Assembly (NCBI GenBank): GCA_900472675.1
Contig: UCJA01000006.1
Coordinates: 186,001-250,000, forward strand
Source: Hyphomicrobiales bacterium
GTDB lineage: Bacteria > Pseudomonadota > Alphaproteobacteria > Rhizobiales > Rhizobiaceae
DNA: 64,000 nt
Direction: 5' to 3'
Under the pieces are notes generated by a model. It had not been told where the DNA came from and did no database searches. It was given only the letters and a program-made list of their open reading frames with translations. Below, piece by piece: positions 52,480 to 62,436 of this stretch (position 1 is its first letter; each line of letters starts with the position of its first letter). Made by a program: the position numbers and the translations under genes.

Positions 52480-54273
52480 TCAAAACGCCTCGGCCGGCAG
52501 TTCCATCATCGTGTCGGCGCCGGCCTCGATGCGCGACTTGCGCATGGCGGTTTCCGGCATGATGCGCTCCATGAAGAAGCGGGCGGTGACGAGCTTTGCC
52601 TTCAGGTAGTCCTCCCGGACGTCGCCGGCGGCCAGCCTCTCCTGCGCTGCCTTCGCCATCTTCGCCCACATGTAGCCCAGCGTCACGACGCCGAACAGAT
52701 GCATGTAGTCGGTGGAGCCGGCACCGGCATTGTCGGGCTTGGCCATGGCGTTCTGCATGAACCACATGGTGGAGGCCTGGAGGTCGTTCAAGCCCTTCTT
52801 CAGGGTCTTGGTGTAGGGCTCCATGGCCTCGTCGGTACGGTTTTCCTGGCAGAAATCGCCGATTTCCTTGAACATGGCCATGACCGCGCGGCCGCCATTG
52901 AGCGCCAGCTTGCGGCCGACGAGATCGAGCGCCTGGATGCCGTTGGCGCCTTCGTAGATCATCGCAATGCGGGCATCGCGGACATACTGGCTCATGCCCC
53001 ATTCCTCGATATAGCCGTGGCCGCCATAGACCTGCTGCGCCATCACCGCATGGTCGAAGCCCTTGTCGGTCAGTACGCCCTTGAGGATCGGGGTGGCAAG
53101 GCCAAGCAGGTCGTCGGCGTTCTGGCGTTCCGCTGCATCTTCCGAGCGATGGGCGATGTCGGATTTCAGCGCTGTCCAGAGCATGAAGGCGCGACCGGCC
53201 TCGTTGAAGGCGCGGATGGTCATCAGGGTGCGGCGGATATCCGGATGCACGATGATCGGGTCGGCGGCCTTGTCCGGCGCCTTGACGCCGGAGAGCGAGC
53301 GGCCCTGGATGCGATCGCGGGCGTAAGTGACGGCATTCTGGTAGGCGATTTCCGAGACGGACAGGCCCTGCAGGCCAACGCCGAGGCGGGCCTCGTTCAT
53401 CATCACGAACATGGCCGAGAGGCCCTTGTTCTCGGCGCCGATCAGATAACCGGTCGCCTCGTCGTAGTTCATGACGCAGGTGGCATTGCCATGGATGCCC
53501 ATCTTTTCCTCGATGGCGCCGCAGGTGACGGCGTTGCGGGCCCCGAGGGAGCCGTCCTCGTTCACCAGCATCTTCGGCACGATGAAAAGCGAGATGCCCT
53601 TGGTACCTTCCGGGGCGCCCTCGATGCGGGCCAGCACCAGATGGACGATGTTGTCGGTCATCGTGTGTTCGCCGGCGGAGATGAAGATCTTCTGGCCGGA
53701 CAGCTTGTAGGAACCATCGTCCTGGGGCGCCGCCCGGGTGCGCAAGAGACCAAGGTCGGTGCCGCAATGCGGCTCGGTAAGGTTCATCGTGCCGGACCAG
53801 CTGCCGTCCACCATCTTGGGCAGATAGGTGCTCTTCTGCTCGTCGGAGCCGTGCACGAGGATGGCGGCAATCGCCCCCTGCGTCAGGCCCGGATACATCA
53901 TCAGCGACATGTTGGCCGAGGACATGTACTCGCCGACGGCAGCATGCAGCGTATAGGGCAGGCCCTGGCCGCCGAATTCCTCCGGAACGGCCAGGCCGAT
54001 CCAGCCACCCTGGCAATACTGGTCATAGGCCTGCTTGAAGCCCTTCGGCACTGTCACGGTGCCATCGTCGCGGCGGGTGCAGCCTTCCTGGTCGCCCGAG
54101 AGGTTCAGCGGGAAAAGCGCTTCCTCGGCCACTTTCGCGGCCTCGCCGAGAATGGCCTCGATCGTGTCAAGGGTCGCATCGGCAAAGCCCGGCAGGTTGC
54201 CGTAGCGTTCCAGCCCCAGGACATCGTTCAAGACAAACAGCGTATCGTTTACCGGCGCCTTGTAGACAGGCAT
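52480..54273 (-). CDS. Acyl-CoA dehydrogenase with C-terminal extension
   Basis: The 597-residue protein is an FAD-dependent acyl-CoA dehydrogenase of the long form. Typical parts are [61 protein letters not shown] (FAD/substrate loop), [12 protein letters not shown], and [41 protein letters not shown], which holds the catalytic glutamate (YEG). The C-terminal part after about residue 460 is the extra domain of this subfamily. The start at 54273 has GGAGG upstream. It is first in the beta-oxidation cluster. A palindrome at 54336 lies about 70 bp upstream. Confidence 0.95.
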   Translation of the reverse strand: MPVYKAPVNDTLFVLNDVLGLERYGNLPGFADATLDTIEAILGEAAKVAEEALFPLNLSGDQEGCTRRDDGTVTVPKGFKQAYDQYCQGGWIGLAVPEEFGGQGLPYTLHAAVGEYMSSANMSLMMYPGLTQGAIAAILVHGSDEQKSTYLPKMVDGSWSGTMNLTEPHCGTDLGLLRTRAAPQDDGSYKLSGQKIFISAGEHTMTDNIVHLVLARIEGAPEGTKGISLFIVPKMLVNEDGSLGARNAVTCGAIEEKMGIHGNATCVMNYDEATGYLIGAENKGLSAMFVMMNEARLGVGLQGLSVSEIAYQNAVTYARDRIQGRSLSGVKAPDKAADPIIVHPDIRRTLMTIRAFNEAGRAFMLWTALKSDIAHRSEDAAERQNADDLLGLATPILKGVLTDKGFDHAVMAQQVYGGHGYIEEWGMSQYVRDARIAMIYEGANGIQALDLVGRKLALNGGRAVMAMFKEIGDFCQENRTDEAMEPYTKTLKKGLNDLQASTMWFMQNAMAKPDNAGAGSTDYMHLFGVVTLGYMWAKMAKAAQERLAAGDVREDYLKAKLVTARFFMERIMPETAMRKSRIEAGADTMMELPAEAF

Positions 54274-54649
54274 GGCTGGCCTCCTCCTGATCCTCGCTGC
54301 GAGCCCTACCACCCGCTCGTTGTGCCCATTAATATTTGACGTGCGCGTAAACGTCAATCGGGAGGGAAATGCCTCAGGACACATTTCTGTCCTGCCCGGA
54401 CACCCGGTTCGGACCGTCCAGACCCTCGTGCCGCGCCCAAAAGCCCGTCAGCGCCCCGTCAAGTTGGAAAAGGTTAAAAATTTCTGCACCGGTTAACCGG
54501 TTATTTACCACGTTCGGGAAAATTGTGGGGTGTTGAAGCGGTGCGCCGGCCTCGTCAGTCATCGGCAGCACTCTTCATTCCTTCGCATCAGAACGGCCTG
54601 CCGGACAGCCGCTACCTCCTGTCGGTACAACGTCGAAACGAGCAAGACC
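54274..54649. other. Divergent intergenic region, acyl-CoA dehydrogenase / podJ
   Basis: This 376-bp stretch has no convincing gene. It contains the palindrome at 54336-54357 near the dehydrogenase start and an AT-rich part around 54470-54510 (AAGGTTAAAAATTT, CCGGTTAACCGG) that probably holds the podJ promoter. Confidence 0.5.
54336..54357. promoter_or_regulatory. Palindrome upstream of acyl-CoA dehydrogenase
   Basis: TTGACGT and ACGTCAA are perfect inverted arms around an 8-bp centre (GCGCGTAA). The TTGACGT-ACGTCAA form resembles operators of MerR/TetR-type regulators of fatty or branched-chain acid catabolism. Its centre is about 73 bp upstream of the start codon. The assignment is by resemblance. 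Confidence 0.4.
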
Positions 54650-57600
54650 ATGAACGGATCACGAGCAACATCGAAGCCTCAGGGCGGACACTCCTCCATC
54701 GATGCGCTGAGCCGCACGATCGAAGGGCTGGAAGCTCGGATCGAGGGGCTGATGGGTGCGCCCGGCCGCGAGGTTGCGCCACAGGCCGAGGTCCAGGACC
54801 GGCGCGACGGCTGGCTTGCACCCCGGGCGCCGCGGCCGTCCAGCCGTCCGGACGCCCAGACGCCCAGCAATCCGCTGGCAGCCATCCGTGAACGGCAGCG
54901 CATGCTCGACGCCGGACGCGGCATCCGCCAGGATGCTCTGCAGGCGCATGCGTCCTCAGCTGGCTATGAGCCCTCTTCCACCATGGCTGCACCGATCGCC
55001 GACACGCGCCGCCGCGAGCCGCTGCGGCCTGCGCCGCGCGAGACGATCGCTGCTCCCGCCGATTCCAGCATGCGCGACATCGCCGACGCGCTGGTCAATC
55101 TGCGCCAGCAGTTGAAGCAGGACATTTCCGAGGGCGTGAGCCGGGAAATGACCGCGCTTCGGGCCGAGATCCGCTCGATCCGCACGATTGCCGAAGACCA
55201 GCCTTCTGCCGATGACCTGCGCGCCGACCTTGGGCGTCTTGCCGAGAGCATCAACCAGCTCGGCCACCGCTCGAGCCCCGAAGCGCTGGAACTGCGCCAG
55301 GAATTCGAGGAATTGCGGGTCGCCATGGGTGGGCTTGCCCATGAGGAAACCATCCGTCGCCTGGAAGATCACTGGCGCGACGTGGAAGGCCGCATGCTCG
55401 ACAGCGGTCCGGAGAGCCTGCGCGACGAACTGGTGGCACTTGCCTACCGGATCGAAGACATCAAGGCGCAGCTGGGTGCCATGGCCGACAACCCGGTCAT
55501 TCACGCGCTGGAGCAGAAGCTGATCACGGTGGCGAGCGCCATGGAGCAGCTCGGCTCGCGCATGCAGCCGAACGACCAGGCGGCTCACCAGCAGTTTGCA
55601 CTGCTTGACGAACGGCTCGACGAGATCAGCCGCGCGATTGCGGCCGGCAGCCGTGCCACCGCGGCCGCGTCCATCGACCAGTCCATGCTGCATCGGCTGG
55701 AAGGCCGCATCGGTTCGATCGCCGACCAGATTGACCACATCAGCCATGCAGCGGCTGCCCCTTCGCAGACCGACGTGCTTTCGGAGCGCATCGAGGCGCT
55801 GGCCGGCCGCATGGAGGAACTGGCAGAAGAACAGGCCGCGATGCGGCTTGAGGAACGCCTCGAGCAGTTGTCGACACTGCTGCAGCAGACGCAGCGGCCT
55901 GCCCAGCCGGACCTTGGCGCCTACCTCGCCGATATTTCCCGCAAGATCGACGGCCTCGAGCAGGGCTCGGTCAGCGACGTGCTTGCCGAACGTCTGGACT
56001 ACCTCGCCACCCGCATCGACTCGCTGGAGTTTCCGCCGCAGCAGCCGGCCGTTCATGAGAGCGCGTTCGGGCGCATCGAAGACCGTCTGAGCGATATTGC
56101 CGCGCGGCTCGACGAAGCCTCGGCTGCTCCGCGCAGCGACGAGGATGCGCTGCGTGGCCTGGAAGACCAGATCGCCCATCTGTCGACGCTGATCAGCCAG
56201 CCCTCGCACGGCACTGTCGGCATGTCTCCCGAGCTGGAGACGCGCATGGTGGCGATCGAAAACTACATGGCCACCAACGACGAATACATCATCGAGGCTG
56301 CCCGCCAGGCGGCCGAGACGGTGGTCGAGGCCTTTTCCCACAACATCGCTGGCGGCGCTCCGGTCGCAGCTGCCGACATGGCCGCCCTTGCAGGCCTTGC
56401 CGACGACCTGCGCCATCTGGAAGACCTGACCCGCAGCTCCGAGGACCGCACCCACCACACGTTCGAGGCGCTGCACCAGACGCTGGTGCAGATCGCAGAC
56501 CGGCTCGACAGCATGGAACACCGGTTCACCGCGCCACCAGAGCCCGCCCACCTTGATACGGCAGCGCGGCTGCAGCCGCTGCGCCCGGAAGCAAGCCGCC
56601 CGGCGCCCGCCATGCCGGCTGCCGCCCCGCTTTCCGCTCCCGCAGCTTCCGACCTGCTGCTCGAAGAGCTCGCCGATCTCGAAACCTCGACCCGCGCAAA
56701 GCTGCAGAGCTCCACCGCTTATGGGTCTGCGGACGATGACCTGGCGCAGGCCATGCAAAACACCGTTGCTGCACCTGCCAAGCAGACAACCAGCCAGCCC
56801 AAGCCGAGCCTGCTGCAGGGACTGACCCGCCGCTTCCGTCCCGCAGCCAAGGTTGAAGAGGCGCAGACACCCGCGCGGGCGGTGGTCGATCCGACGCCGT
56901 CGCTCGATCCCTCCGACACGCTGCCGCCAGACCGCGAGAACGACCTCTTGGAACCGGGCACTGGTGCACCGGACGTCAAGAAGATTTTGGAGCGCGTGCG
57001 CGCCAGCCAGGCAGCCGGTGAATTCGGCGCCGAACGGACACCTGCCGGCGATCGCGCCGACTATATTGCTGCTGCGCGCCGCGCCGCAAAGGCCGCCGCG
57101 CAGGAAACCGATCCTTCGCAGACCAACGCGCTGAAGGGTGCTCGCAAGACCGCCAAGCTTTCCGGCGGCAAGACCGCTGCAGCCAGTGCTGCGGCCAGCG
57201 GTGGCCTCGGCACGACGCTTGCTCGGCATCGCCGCCCCATCCTCCTGGCCGTAGGCGCCGTGCTTCTGGCTTTGATGGCCGTGCCGCTGGTGAGGACGCT
57301 GACCTCGCCTGCCGATCTTGCACCGCCGGCCGCCGTCGAAGCGCAGCCCCCGGTTTCTGCCCAGCCGGAAACACCTGCTGCGACGAACGATGCTCCGTCC
57401 ACCTCGTCGGACGCCACCAGCACCCCATTCGCCAACGAGACGGCGCAAACCCCGGCCTCCCCCGCGCCTGACGCGACCGGCCAGGACAGCGTCGCCAGCA
57501 GCCATCTGACGGACCCGCAGCCGGCCGAGGGCCAGGCCGCGGCCATGGCACCCTCAGGTGCCCCACCGTCCGCCGACCGCTTCGTTGCCGTCCCGCCAGC

Positions 57601-58477
57601 CGAGGCGCAGCCGACGATCGCGGTTCCGGCCGGGATCGAGCCGAAATCGCTTTCTGAGGCTGCGGCAGCCGGCGACGCCAATGCGCTGTTTGAAGTGGGC
57701 GCCCGCTTTACCGAAGGTCGCGGCGTGCCGTCAGACCTTTCCGAAGCCGCCAAGTGGTACAAGCTTTCCGCCGACAAGGGTCTTGCGCCGGCACAGTATC
57801 GCTATGCCAACCTTCTGGAAAAAGGCACCGGCGTTCCACGCGACCTCGCACAGGCCGTCGTCTATTATCGCCAGGCGGCCGATGCCGGCAATGCGAACGC
57901 CATGCACAACCTCGCAGTCCTCTATGCCTCGGGTGCGACCGGCCAACCGGACTACGCGGCAGCCGTGGACATGTTCAGCCGTGCCGCCGATCTGGGCGTG
58001 GCCGACAGCCAGTTCAACCTCGCCATTCTCTACGCTCGCGGCAACGGCGTACCCCAGGACCTGGAACAGTCCTACAAGTGGTTCGCGATCGCCGCCAAGG
58101 GCGGGGACAAGGATGCCGCGCAGAAGCGTGACGAAGTGGCCAAGGCCATGCGCAAGGAACAGCTGGAAGGCGCCCGCGCCAAGCTGGACCAGTGGCAGCT
58201 GAAGACACCGGATCCACGCGCCAATTCCGTGAACCTTCCCGACGAATGGGCCGCTTCCGGCACGCCGCTGACGACCGCATCGATCGACATGGAAAAGGCC
58301 ATCCGCAACGTCCAGGCTATTCTCAACAAGAACGGCTTTGATGCCGGCAAGCCGGACGGCAAGATGGGCCAGAAGACGGTCAATGCCATCAAGGGCTTCC
58401 AGGCGTCCGTCGGCCAGGAGCCGAACGGCAAGATCAATGATGCCCTGGTGAAGGCGCTTCTCGCCCGCAAGAGGTAA
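54650..58477 (+). CDS. podJ: PodJ-like cell polarity protein with Sel1 repeats and peptidoglycan-binding domain
   Basis: The 1275-residue protein has a long Glu/Arg/Gln-rich cytoplasmic region of predicted coiled coil (about residues 15-700). After a low-complexity linker there is one membrane helix near residues 860-885 (ILLAVGAVLLALMAVPLV), then a periplasmic part. That has an Ala/Pro linker, about four Sel1 repeats (residues about 1010-1165, FTEGRGVPSDLSEAAKWYKLSADKG) and a C-terminal peptidoglycan-binding domain (IRNVQAILNKNGFDAGKPDGKMGQKTVNAIKGFQ). This order is that of PodJ, the new-pole organiser of Caulobacter and Agrobacterium. The ATG at 54650 is preferred over the frame open from 54530. 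Confidence 0.87.
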   Translation: MNGSRATSKPQGGHSSIDALSRTIEGLEARIEGLMGAPGREVAPQAEVQDRRDGWLAPRAPRPSSRPDAQTPSNPLAAIRERQRMLDAGRGIRQDALQAHASSAGYEPSSTMAAPIADTRRREPLRPAPRETIAAPADSSMRDIADALVNLRQQLKQDISEGVSREMTALRAEIRSIRTIAEDQPSADDLRADLGRLAESINQLGHRSSPEALELRQEFEELRVAMGGLAHEETIRRLEDHWRDVEGRMLDSGPESLRDELVALAYRIEDIKAQLGAMADNPVIHALEQKLITVASAMEQLGSRMQPNDQAAHQQFALLDERLDEISRAIAAGSRATAAASIDQSMLHRLEGRIGSIADQIDHISHAAAAPSQTDVLSERIEALAGRMEELAEEQAAMRLEERLEQLSTLLQQTQRPAQPDLGAYLADISRKIDGLEQGSVSDVLAERLDYLATRIDSLEFPPQQPAVHESAFGRIEDRLSDIAARLDEASAAPRSDEDALRGLEDQIAHLSTLISQPSHGTVGMSPELETRMVAIENYMATNDEYIIEAARQAAETVVEAFSHNIAGGAPVAAADMAALAGLADDLRHLEDLTRSSEDRTHHTFEALHQTLVQIADRLDSMEHRFTAPPEPAHLDTAARLQPLRPEASRPAPAMPAAAPLSAPAASDLLLEELADLETSTRAKLQSSTAYGSADDDLAQAMQNTVAAPAKQTTSQPKPSLLQGLTRRFRPAAKVEEAQTPARAVVDPTPSLDPSDTLPPDRENDLLEPGTGAPDVKKILERVRASQAAGEFGAERTPAGDRADYIAAARRAAKAAAQETDPSQTNALKGARKTAKLSGGKTAAASAAASGGLGTTLARHRRPILLAVGAVLLALMAVPLVRTLTSPADLAPPAAVEAQPPVSAQPETPAATNDAPSTSSDATSTPFANETAQTPASPAPDATGQDSVASSHLTDPQPAEGQAAAMAPSGAPPSADRFVAVPPAEAQPTIAVPAGIEPKSLSEAAAAGDANALFEVGARFTEGRGVPSDLSEAAKWYKLSADKGLAPAQYRYANLLEKGTGVPRDLAQAVVYYRQAADAGNANAMHNLAVLYASGATGQPDYAAAVDMFSRAADLGVADSQFNLAILYARGNGVPQDLEQSYKWFAIAAKGGDKDAAQKRDEVAKAMRKEQLEGARAKLDQWQLKTPDPRANSVNLPDEWAASGTPLTTASIDMEKAIRNVQAILNKNGFDAGKPDGKMGQKTVNAIKGFQASVGQEPNGKINDALVKALLARKR

Positions 58478-58499
58478 GACGACTGATCCGACCGGGTTA

Positions 58500-58528
58500 G
58501 GCGAGGTGCGGACATTCCGCAACTCGCC
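58500..58528 (+). terminator. Hairpin after podJ
   Basis: GGCGAGGTGCGGA and TTCCGCAACTCGCC pair around CA with one mismatch. The hairpin begins 23 nt after the podJ stop. No T-run follows. Confidence 0.45.
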
Positions 58529-58723
58529 GCCAACAAACGGCAACGGCAAAGGCGCATCGGGGCGCTTGCGAATTGACTTGACCGCTGGCACCGACGCATC
58601 AGGGATGAGGTTTCATCTGTCGTTCAGCCGGCATGTGGAATGAAGTCCCTTCACCGTTGCAGCGGGCATCCTTCGATGCGGCCGCTGTAACGTTCGTTTC
58701 CGCGTTTTGCCGAGGTTCATACC

Positions 58724-59650
58724 GTGACCGTCTACCTGCCGATCGCTGAGCTTTCGGTGAACATCCTGATTATCCTCGGCATGGGTGCGGCCGTGGGGTT
58801 CCTGTCGGGCATGTTCGGGGTGGGCGGCGGCTTCCTCATCACCCCGCTGCTGATCTTCTACAACATCCCCCCGGTCGTGGCCGTGGCAACGGGTGCCAAC
58901 CAGGTGGTGGCTTCGTCCATTTCCGGCGCCATCACGCATTTCCGGCGCGGAACGCTGGACATGAAGCTTGGCAGCGTGCTGCTGGTGGGAGGTCTTGCGG
59001 GCGCGACCGTGGGCGTGTGGATCTTTTCCTGGCTACGGCGGCTCGGGCAGCTCGACCTGTTCATCTCGCTTCTCTACGTGGTACTGCTCGGCACGATCGG
59101 CGCCCTGATGCTGCAGGAAAGCGTGCGCGCCATGCGCCGCGCCAAGACCGACCAGCCACTGCCGCTGCGACGTCCCGGCCAGCACAACTGGGTGCACCGG
59201 CTGCCGCTAAAGATGCGCTTCAAGAAATCCAAGATCTACCTGTCGGCCATTCCGGTGGTGGCGCTGGGTTTCGGCATCGGCATCCTGACCTCGATCATGG
59301 GCGTCGGCGGCGGCTTCATCATGGTGCCCGCGATGATCTACCTGCTGCGCATTCCGACCAGCGTCGTGGTGGGAACCTCGCTGTTCCAGATCATCTTCGT
59401 GACCGCCTATACGACCATGGTGCAGGCGGTGACCAACTATTCGGTCGACATCGTGCTCGCGTCCATCCTGATGGTCGCGGGCGTCATCGGTGCGCAATAC
59501 GGCGTTCGGGTGGGACAAAAGCTGCGCGGCGAACAGCTGCGCGCCCTGCTCGGCCTGCTGGTTCTGGCGGTCGGCGTGCGTCTTGCAATCGGCCTGGTGG
59601 TGACGCCGGACGACATCTTCTCGGTGGCGGTCGGGGGGCAGTCCTACTGA
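58724..59650 (+). CDS. Sulfite exporter TauE/SafE family membrane protein
   Basis: The 308-residue protein has about eight membrane helices. Two family repeats are present: GAAVGFLSGMFGVGGGFLITPLLIFYNIPPVVAVATGANQV near the N-terminus and FGIGILTSIMGVGGGFIMVPAMIYLLRIPTSVVVGTSLFQ in the second half. The GVGGG motifs are diagnostic. It would move sulfite, sulfoacetate or another organosulfur anion. The start is GTG at 58724 with GAGG upstream. It overlaps the next gene by one base (TGATG), so the two are coupled. Confidence 0.9.
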   Translation: MTVYLPIAELSVNILIILGMGAAVGFLSGMFGVGGGFLITPLLIFYNIPPVVAVATGANQVVASSISGAITHFRRGTLDMKLGSVLLVGGLAGATVGVWIFSWLRRLGQLDLFISLLYVVLLGTIGALMLQESVRAMRRAKTDQPLPLRRPGQHNWVHRLPLKMRFKKSKIYLSAIPVVALGFGIGILTSIMGVGGGFIMVPAMIYLLRIPTSVVVGTSLFQIIFVTAYTTMVQAVTNYSVDIVLASILMVAGVIGAQYGVRVGQKLRGEQLRALLGLLVLAVGVRLAIGLVVTPDDIFSVAVGGQSY

Positions 59651-60459
59651 TGCGCGCGCGCTCCAGGATCTTTGCCCTTCTTGGGCTGCTGGCCTTGATG
59701 CCCTGCATGCCGGCTGCAGCGCAGGTGCCGTTCGGCCAGGCGTCGGCCGTGAAGGAAGGGCTGGAGATCGGCGTCTCCTCCAATGAAATCGCGATCACCT
59801 CGGATTTCCGCGGCGCCGACCTCACCATCTTCGGGGCTTTGACCAATGCCGACGAACTGCTGTTGGCGATCGGGCAGTACGACGTGGTGGTGACGCTGGA
59901 GGGACCGCGCGACTATGCCACCGTGCGCAAGAAGGAGCGCGTGCTCGGGATCTGGATGAACACCGAATCCATGACCTTCCAGCAGGTGCCGGAAAGCTAC
60001 TCCATCGCCAGCACCCGGCAGATCGACGTGCTCGACCAGGGGCCGAGCTTCTCCAGCGTCGGGGTGGGGATCGAGCACCTGCCGCTCGACCCCGTGGGTT
60101 ACATCCGCGATTCCGGCGCCATCACTGAGTTCCGCGATGCCTATCGCCGCCTGAAACTGGGCAGCGGGCTCTATCAGCGCGATACGAGCGGCGTGCGCTT
60201 CGTCTCCTCCAGCCTGTTTCGCGCGTCGCTGCGCCTGCCGGCCAACATTCCGGATGGACAGCAGATGGTGCGCGCCTATCTGTTCAAGAGCGGCAACCTG
60301 ATCTTCCAGCGCGAGACGCCGCTGCGGGTGGTGAAGACCGGCCTCGAGCAGGCCATCAGCGATGCGGCACACGAGAGGCCGTTCGCCTACGGCCTGTTGT
60401 GCGTGCTGATCGCGGTGGTGACCGGCTGGGGCGCGAGCATCATATTCCGGAAGGATTGA
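59650..60459 (+). CDS. TIGR02186 family transmembrane protein
   Basis: The 269-residue protein has a signal peptide (ALLGLLALMPCMPAAAQVPFG) and one C-terminal membrane helix (FAYGLLCVLIAVVTGWGASIIF), with a periplasmic domain between. Segments such as LEIGVSSNEIAITSDFRGADLTIFGAL and LVVTLEGPRDYATVRKKERVLGIWMNTES-like sequence match the alphaproteobacterial TIGR02186 family (Alph_Pro_TM). The family is regularly found next to TauE/SafE genes, as here, and may help the exporter. The ATG overlaps the exporter stop. Confidence 0.87.
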   Translation: MRARSRIFALLGLLALMPCMPAAAQVPFGQASAVKEGLEIGVSSNEIAITSDFRGADLTIFGALTNADELLLAIGQYDVVVTLEGPRDYATVRKKERVLGIWMNTESMTFQQVPESYSIASTRQIDVLDQGPSFSSVGVGIEHLPLDPVGYIRDSGAITEFRDAYRRLKLGSGLYQRDTSGVRFVSSSLFRASLRLPANIPDGQQMVRAYLFKSGNLIFQRETPLRVVKTGLEQAISDAAHERPFAYGLLCVLIAVVTGWGASIIFRKD

Positions 60460-60577
60460 GACGCTACACCATCCCCCGATATCCGATCGACCTTCGCCGC
60501 CGGCAAATTCTCCGACCCAATATCCTTTGCCTGCTTTGCTCCGCGCCCTAGTTTAGGGCAGATCTTCCAGTACCTGC

Positions 60578-62374
60578 GTGTCCATGCTCACATACCTGAA
60601 ATCGCTCCCGCCGCGCGCCCGCCACCTGCTCCGCCCGGCCGAACTGCGCCTGCTCGTGCGCCGCAGCGAGGTGGGGCTGATCGCGATCGCAGCACTCGTC
60701 GGTGTGCTGGCGGGTCTCGGGGTGGCTGCCATGAGCTGGATCTCGAGCGCACTCCACCAGCTCGTGTTCGGGATCGCAGCAGACGAGAGACTGAGTTCCG
60801 CCAGCGGCCTCAACCCGCTGATCGTCCTGGGGGCCCCGGTCGGCGGCGGCATTCTGCTCGGCCTGCTGCTTTTGTGGATGCGCAAGTGGCGCAAGAAACC
60901 GATGGTCGACCCGATCGAGGCGAACGCCCTGCATGGCGGACGGCTATCGCTCACAGACAGTATCATCGTTGCGGTGCAGAACCTGATTTCCAACGGGTTT
61001 GGAGCATCCGTCGGGCTGGAGGCCGGCTACACGCAGCTTGCCTCAGGGCTCGCATCGAAAATCGGACTGCTGCTGCAACTGCGCCGCGCGGACATGCGCA
61101 TTCTTGTCGGCTGCGGTGCGGCCGGCGCAATCGCTGCCGCCTTCAACGCCCCGCTGACCGGCGCTTTCTATGCCTTCGAGCTGATCATCGGCACCTATAC
61201 GATCCTCAGCCTTGCCCCCGTGGTCGTTTCGGCGCTGCTTGCCACCTTTACGGCGAGGCTGCTGGTGGGCGACGCCTTCCTGATCGACATCGGCAGTTTC
61301 GGCGCGGTGATGCCGGCCGATTACCTGCCGGCCATCGTGCTCGGCATCGTCTGCGCGGGCGCCGGCATCCTGCTCATGCAGGGCGTCACCTATGTGGAGG
61401 AACTGGCGCGCAGAAGCTCGATCTCGCCGATCATCCGCCCGGCCATCGGCGGCGTGGCGGTGGGCCTGCTGGGGCTGGTGGACAACCAGGTGCTGTCGGC
61501 CGGCCACGGCGCCCTGCATGTCAGCCTCGATGCGAGCATGACCATTTCCGCGCTGCTGGCCGTTCTTTTGATGAAGTCGCTCGCCTCGGCCATCTCCATT
61601 GGTGCCGGCTTCCGTGGCGGCCTGTTCTTCGCCTCGCTGTTTCTGGGCGCGCTGCTGGGCAAGCTGTTCGCCTATGGCGCTCCATACGTCTTCGCGCATG
61701 CTACCCTGACACCGGTGATCTATGCGGTGGTGGGAATGAGCGCCCTTTCGGTCTCGGTGATCGGCGGGCCGCTAACCATGACCTTCCTGGCGCTGGAACT
61801 CACCGGCGACTTTCCCATCACGGCGCTCGCGCTTGCTGCGGTGATCACCTCCTCCGTGGTCGTCAGAACCACGTTCGGCTATTCCTTTGCCACCTGGCGT
61901 TTTCACCTGCGCGGCGAGGGTATCCGCAGTGCTCATGACGTGGGCTGGATCCGCAACCTGACGGTCGGCCGGCTGATGCGTCCCGACGTGCGCACGGCAT
62001 CGGTGACGATGCCGCTCGAGGAGTTCCGCAAGGAGTTTCGTCTTGGGGCCACGCAGCGGGTGGTGCTGATCGACGAGGCCGGGAAATATGCAGGCCTGAT
62101 TCTGCTGCCGGATATTTATGCGGCACCTCGCGAAGATGTGGACCAGCCGCAGTCGCTCTTGGCCTACGCGCGCTACCAGACCGATGTGCTACTGCCGACC
62201 ATGAATGCCAAGCAGGCGGCAGCCATCTTCGACAGGACCGAAGCCGAAGCGCTGGCGGTCGTCAACAACCAGAGTGAACGCAAGGTCGTCGGGCAGCTGA
62301 GCGAGAGCCACCTGCTGCGGCGCTATTCCGAAGAACTGGACCGGCGCCGCCGCGAGGTTTCGGGCGAGATCTGA
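60578..62374 (+). CDS. ClC-type chloride channel/antiporter with CBS-like tail
   Basis: The 598-residue protein has about eleven membrane segments of the ClC fold up to residue 440. The key stretch GFGASVGLEAGYTQLASGLASKIG carries a glutamate in the position of the gating residue, although the usual GREGP has no proline here. GAGFRGGLFFASLFLGALLGKLF corresponds to the GxFxP motif, again with changes. The C-terminal part (about 450-590, VGRLMRPDVRTASVTMPLEEFRKEF) resembles CBS domains. The start is GTG at 60578 or ATG at 60584. Altered motifs suggest different anion selectivity. Confidence 0.88.
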   Translation: MSMLTYLKSLPPRARHLLRPAELRLLVRRSEVGLIAIAALVGVLAGLGVAAMSWISSALHQLVFGIAADERLSSASGLNPLIVLGAPVGGGILLGLLLLWMRKWRKKPMVDPIEANALHGGRLSLTDSIIVAVQNLISNGFGASVGLEAGYTQLASGLASKIGLLLQLRRADMRILVGCGAAGAIAAAFNAPLTGAFYAFELIIGTYTILSLAPVVVSALLATFTARLLVGDAFLIDIGSFGAVMPADYLPAIVLGIVCAGAGILLMQGVTYVEELARRSSISPIIRPAIGGVAVGLLGLVDNQVLSAGHGALHVSLDASMTISALLAVLLMKSLASAISIGAGFRGGLFFASLFLGALLGKLFAYGAPYVFAHATLTPVIYAVVGMSALSVSVIGGPLTMTFLALELTGDFPITALALAAVITSSVVVRTTFGYSFATWRFHLRGEGIRSAHDVGWIRNLTVGRLMRPDVRTASVTMPLEEFRKEFRLGATQRVVLIDEAGKYAGLILLPDIYAAPREDVDQPQSLLAYARYQTDVLLPTMNAKQAAAIFDRTEAEALAVVNNQSERKVVGQLSESHLLRRYSEELDRRRREVSGEI

Positions 62375-62388
62375 CGCCCTGATCAAAC

Positions 62389-62416
62389 TTGGGGCCGGCG
62401 ACCAGCGCCGACCCAA
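62389..62416. terminator. Hairpin between converging genes
   Basis: TTGGGGCCGGCG and GCGCCGACCCAA pair imperfectly around a short loop. It lies between the stops of the ClC gene (plus) and the DUF4394 gene (minus). Confidence 0.4.
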
Positions 62417-62436
62417 TGTCTGCTTAGTCTGCCGAC

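Noticed and set aside
54956..57505. An 849-codon open frame on the minus strand opposite podJ
   Set aside because: It is the antisense of a GC-rich coiled-coil gene; its translation is Arg/Gly/Leu-rich with no domain, while the plus strand has a full PodJ layout.
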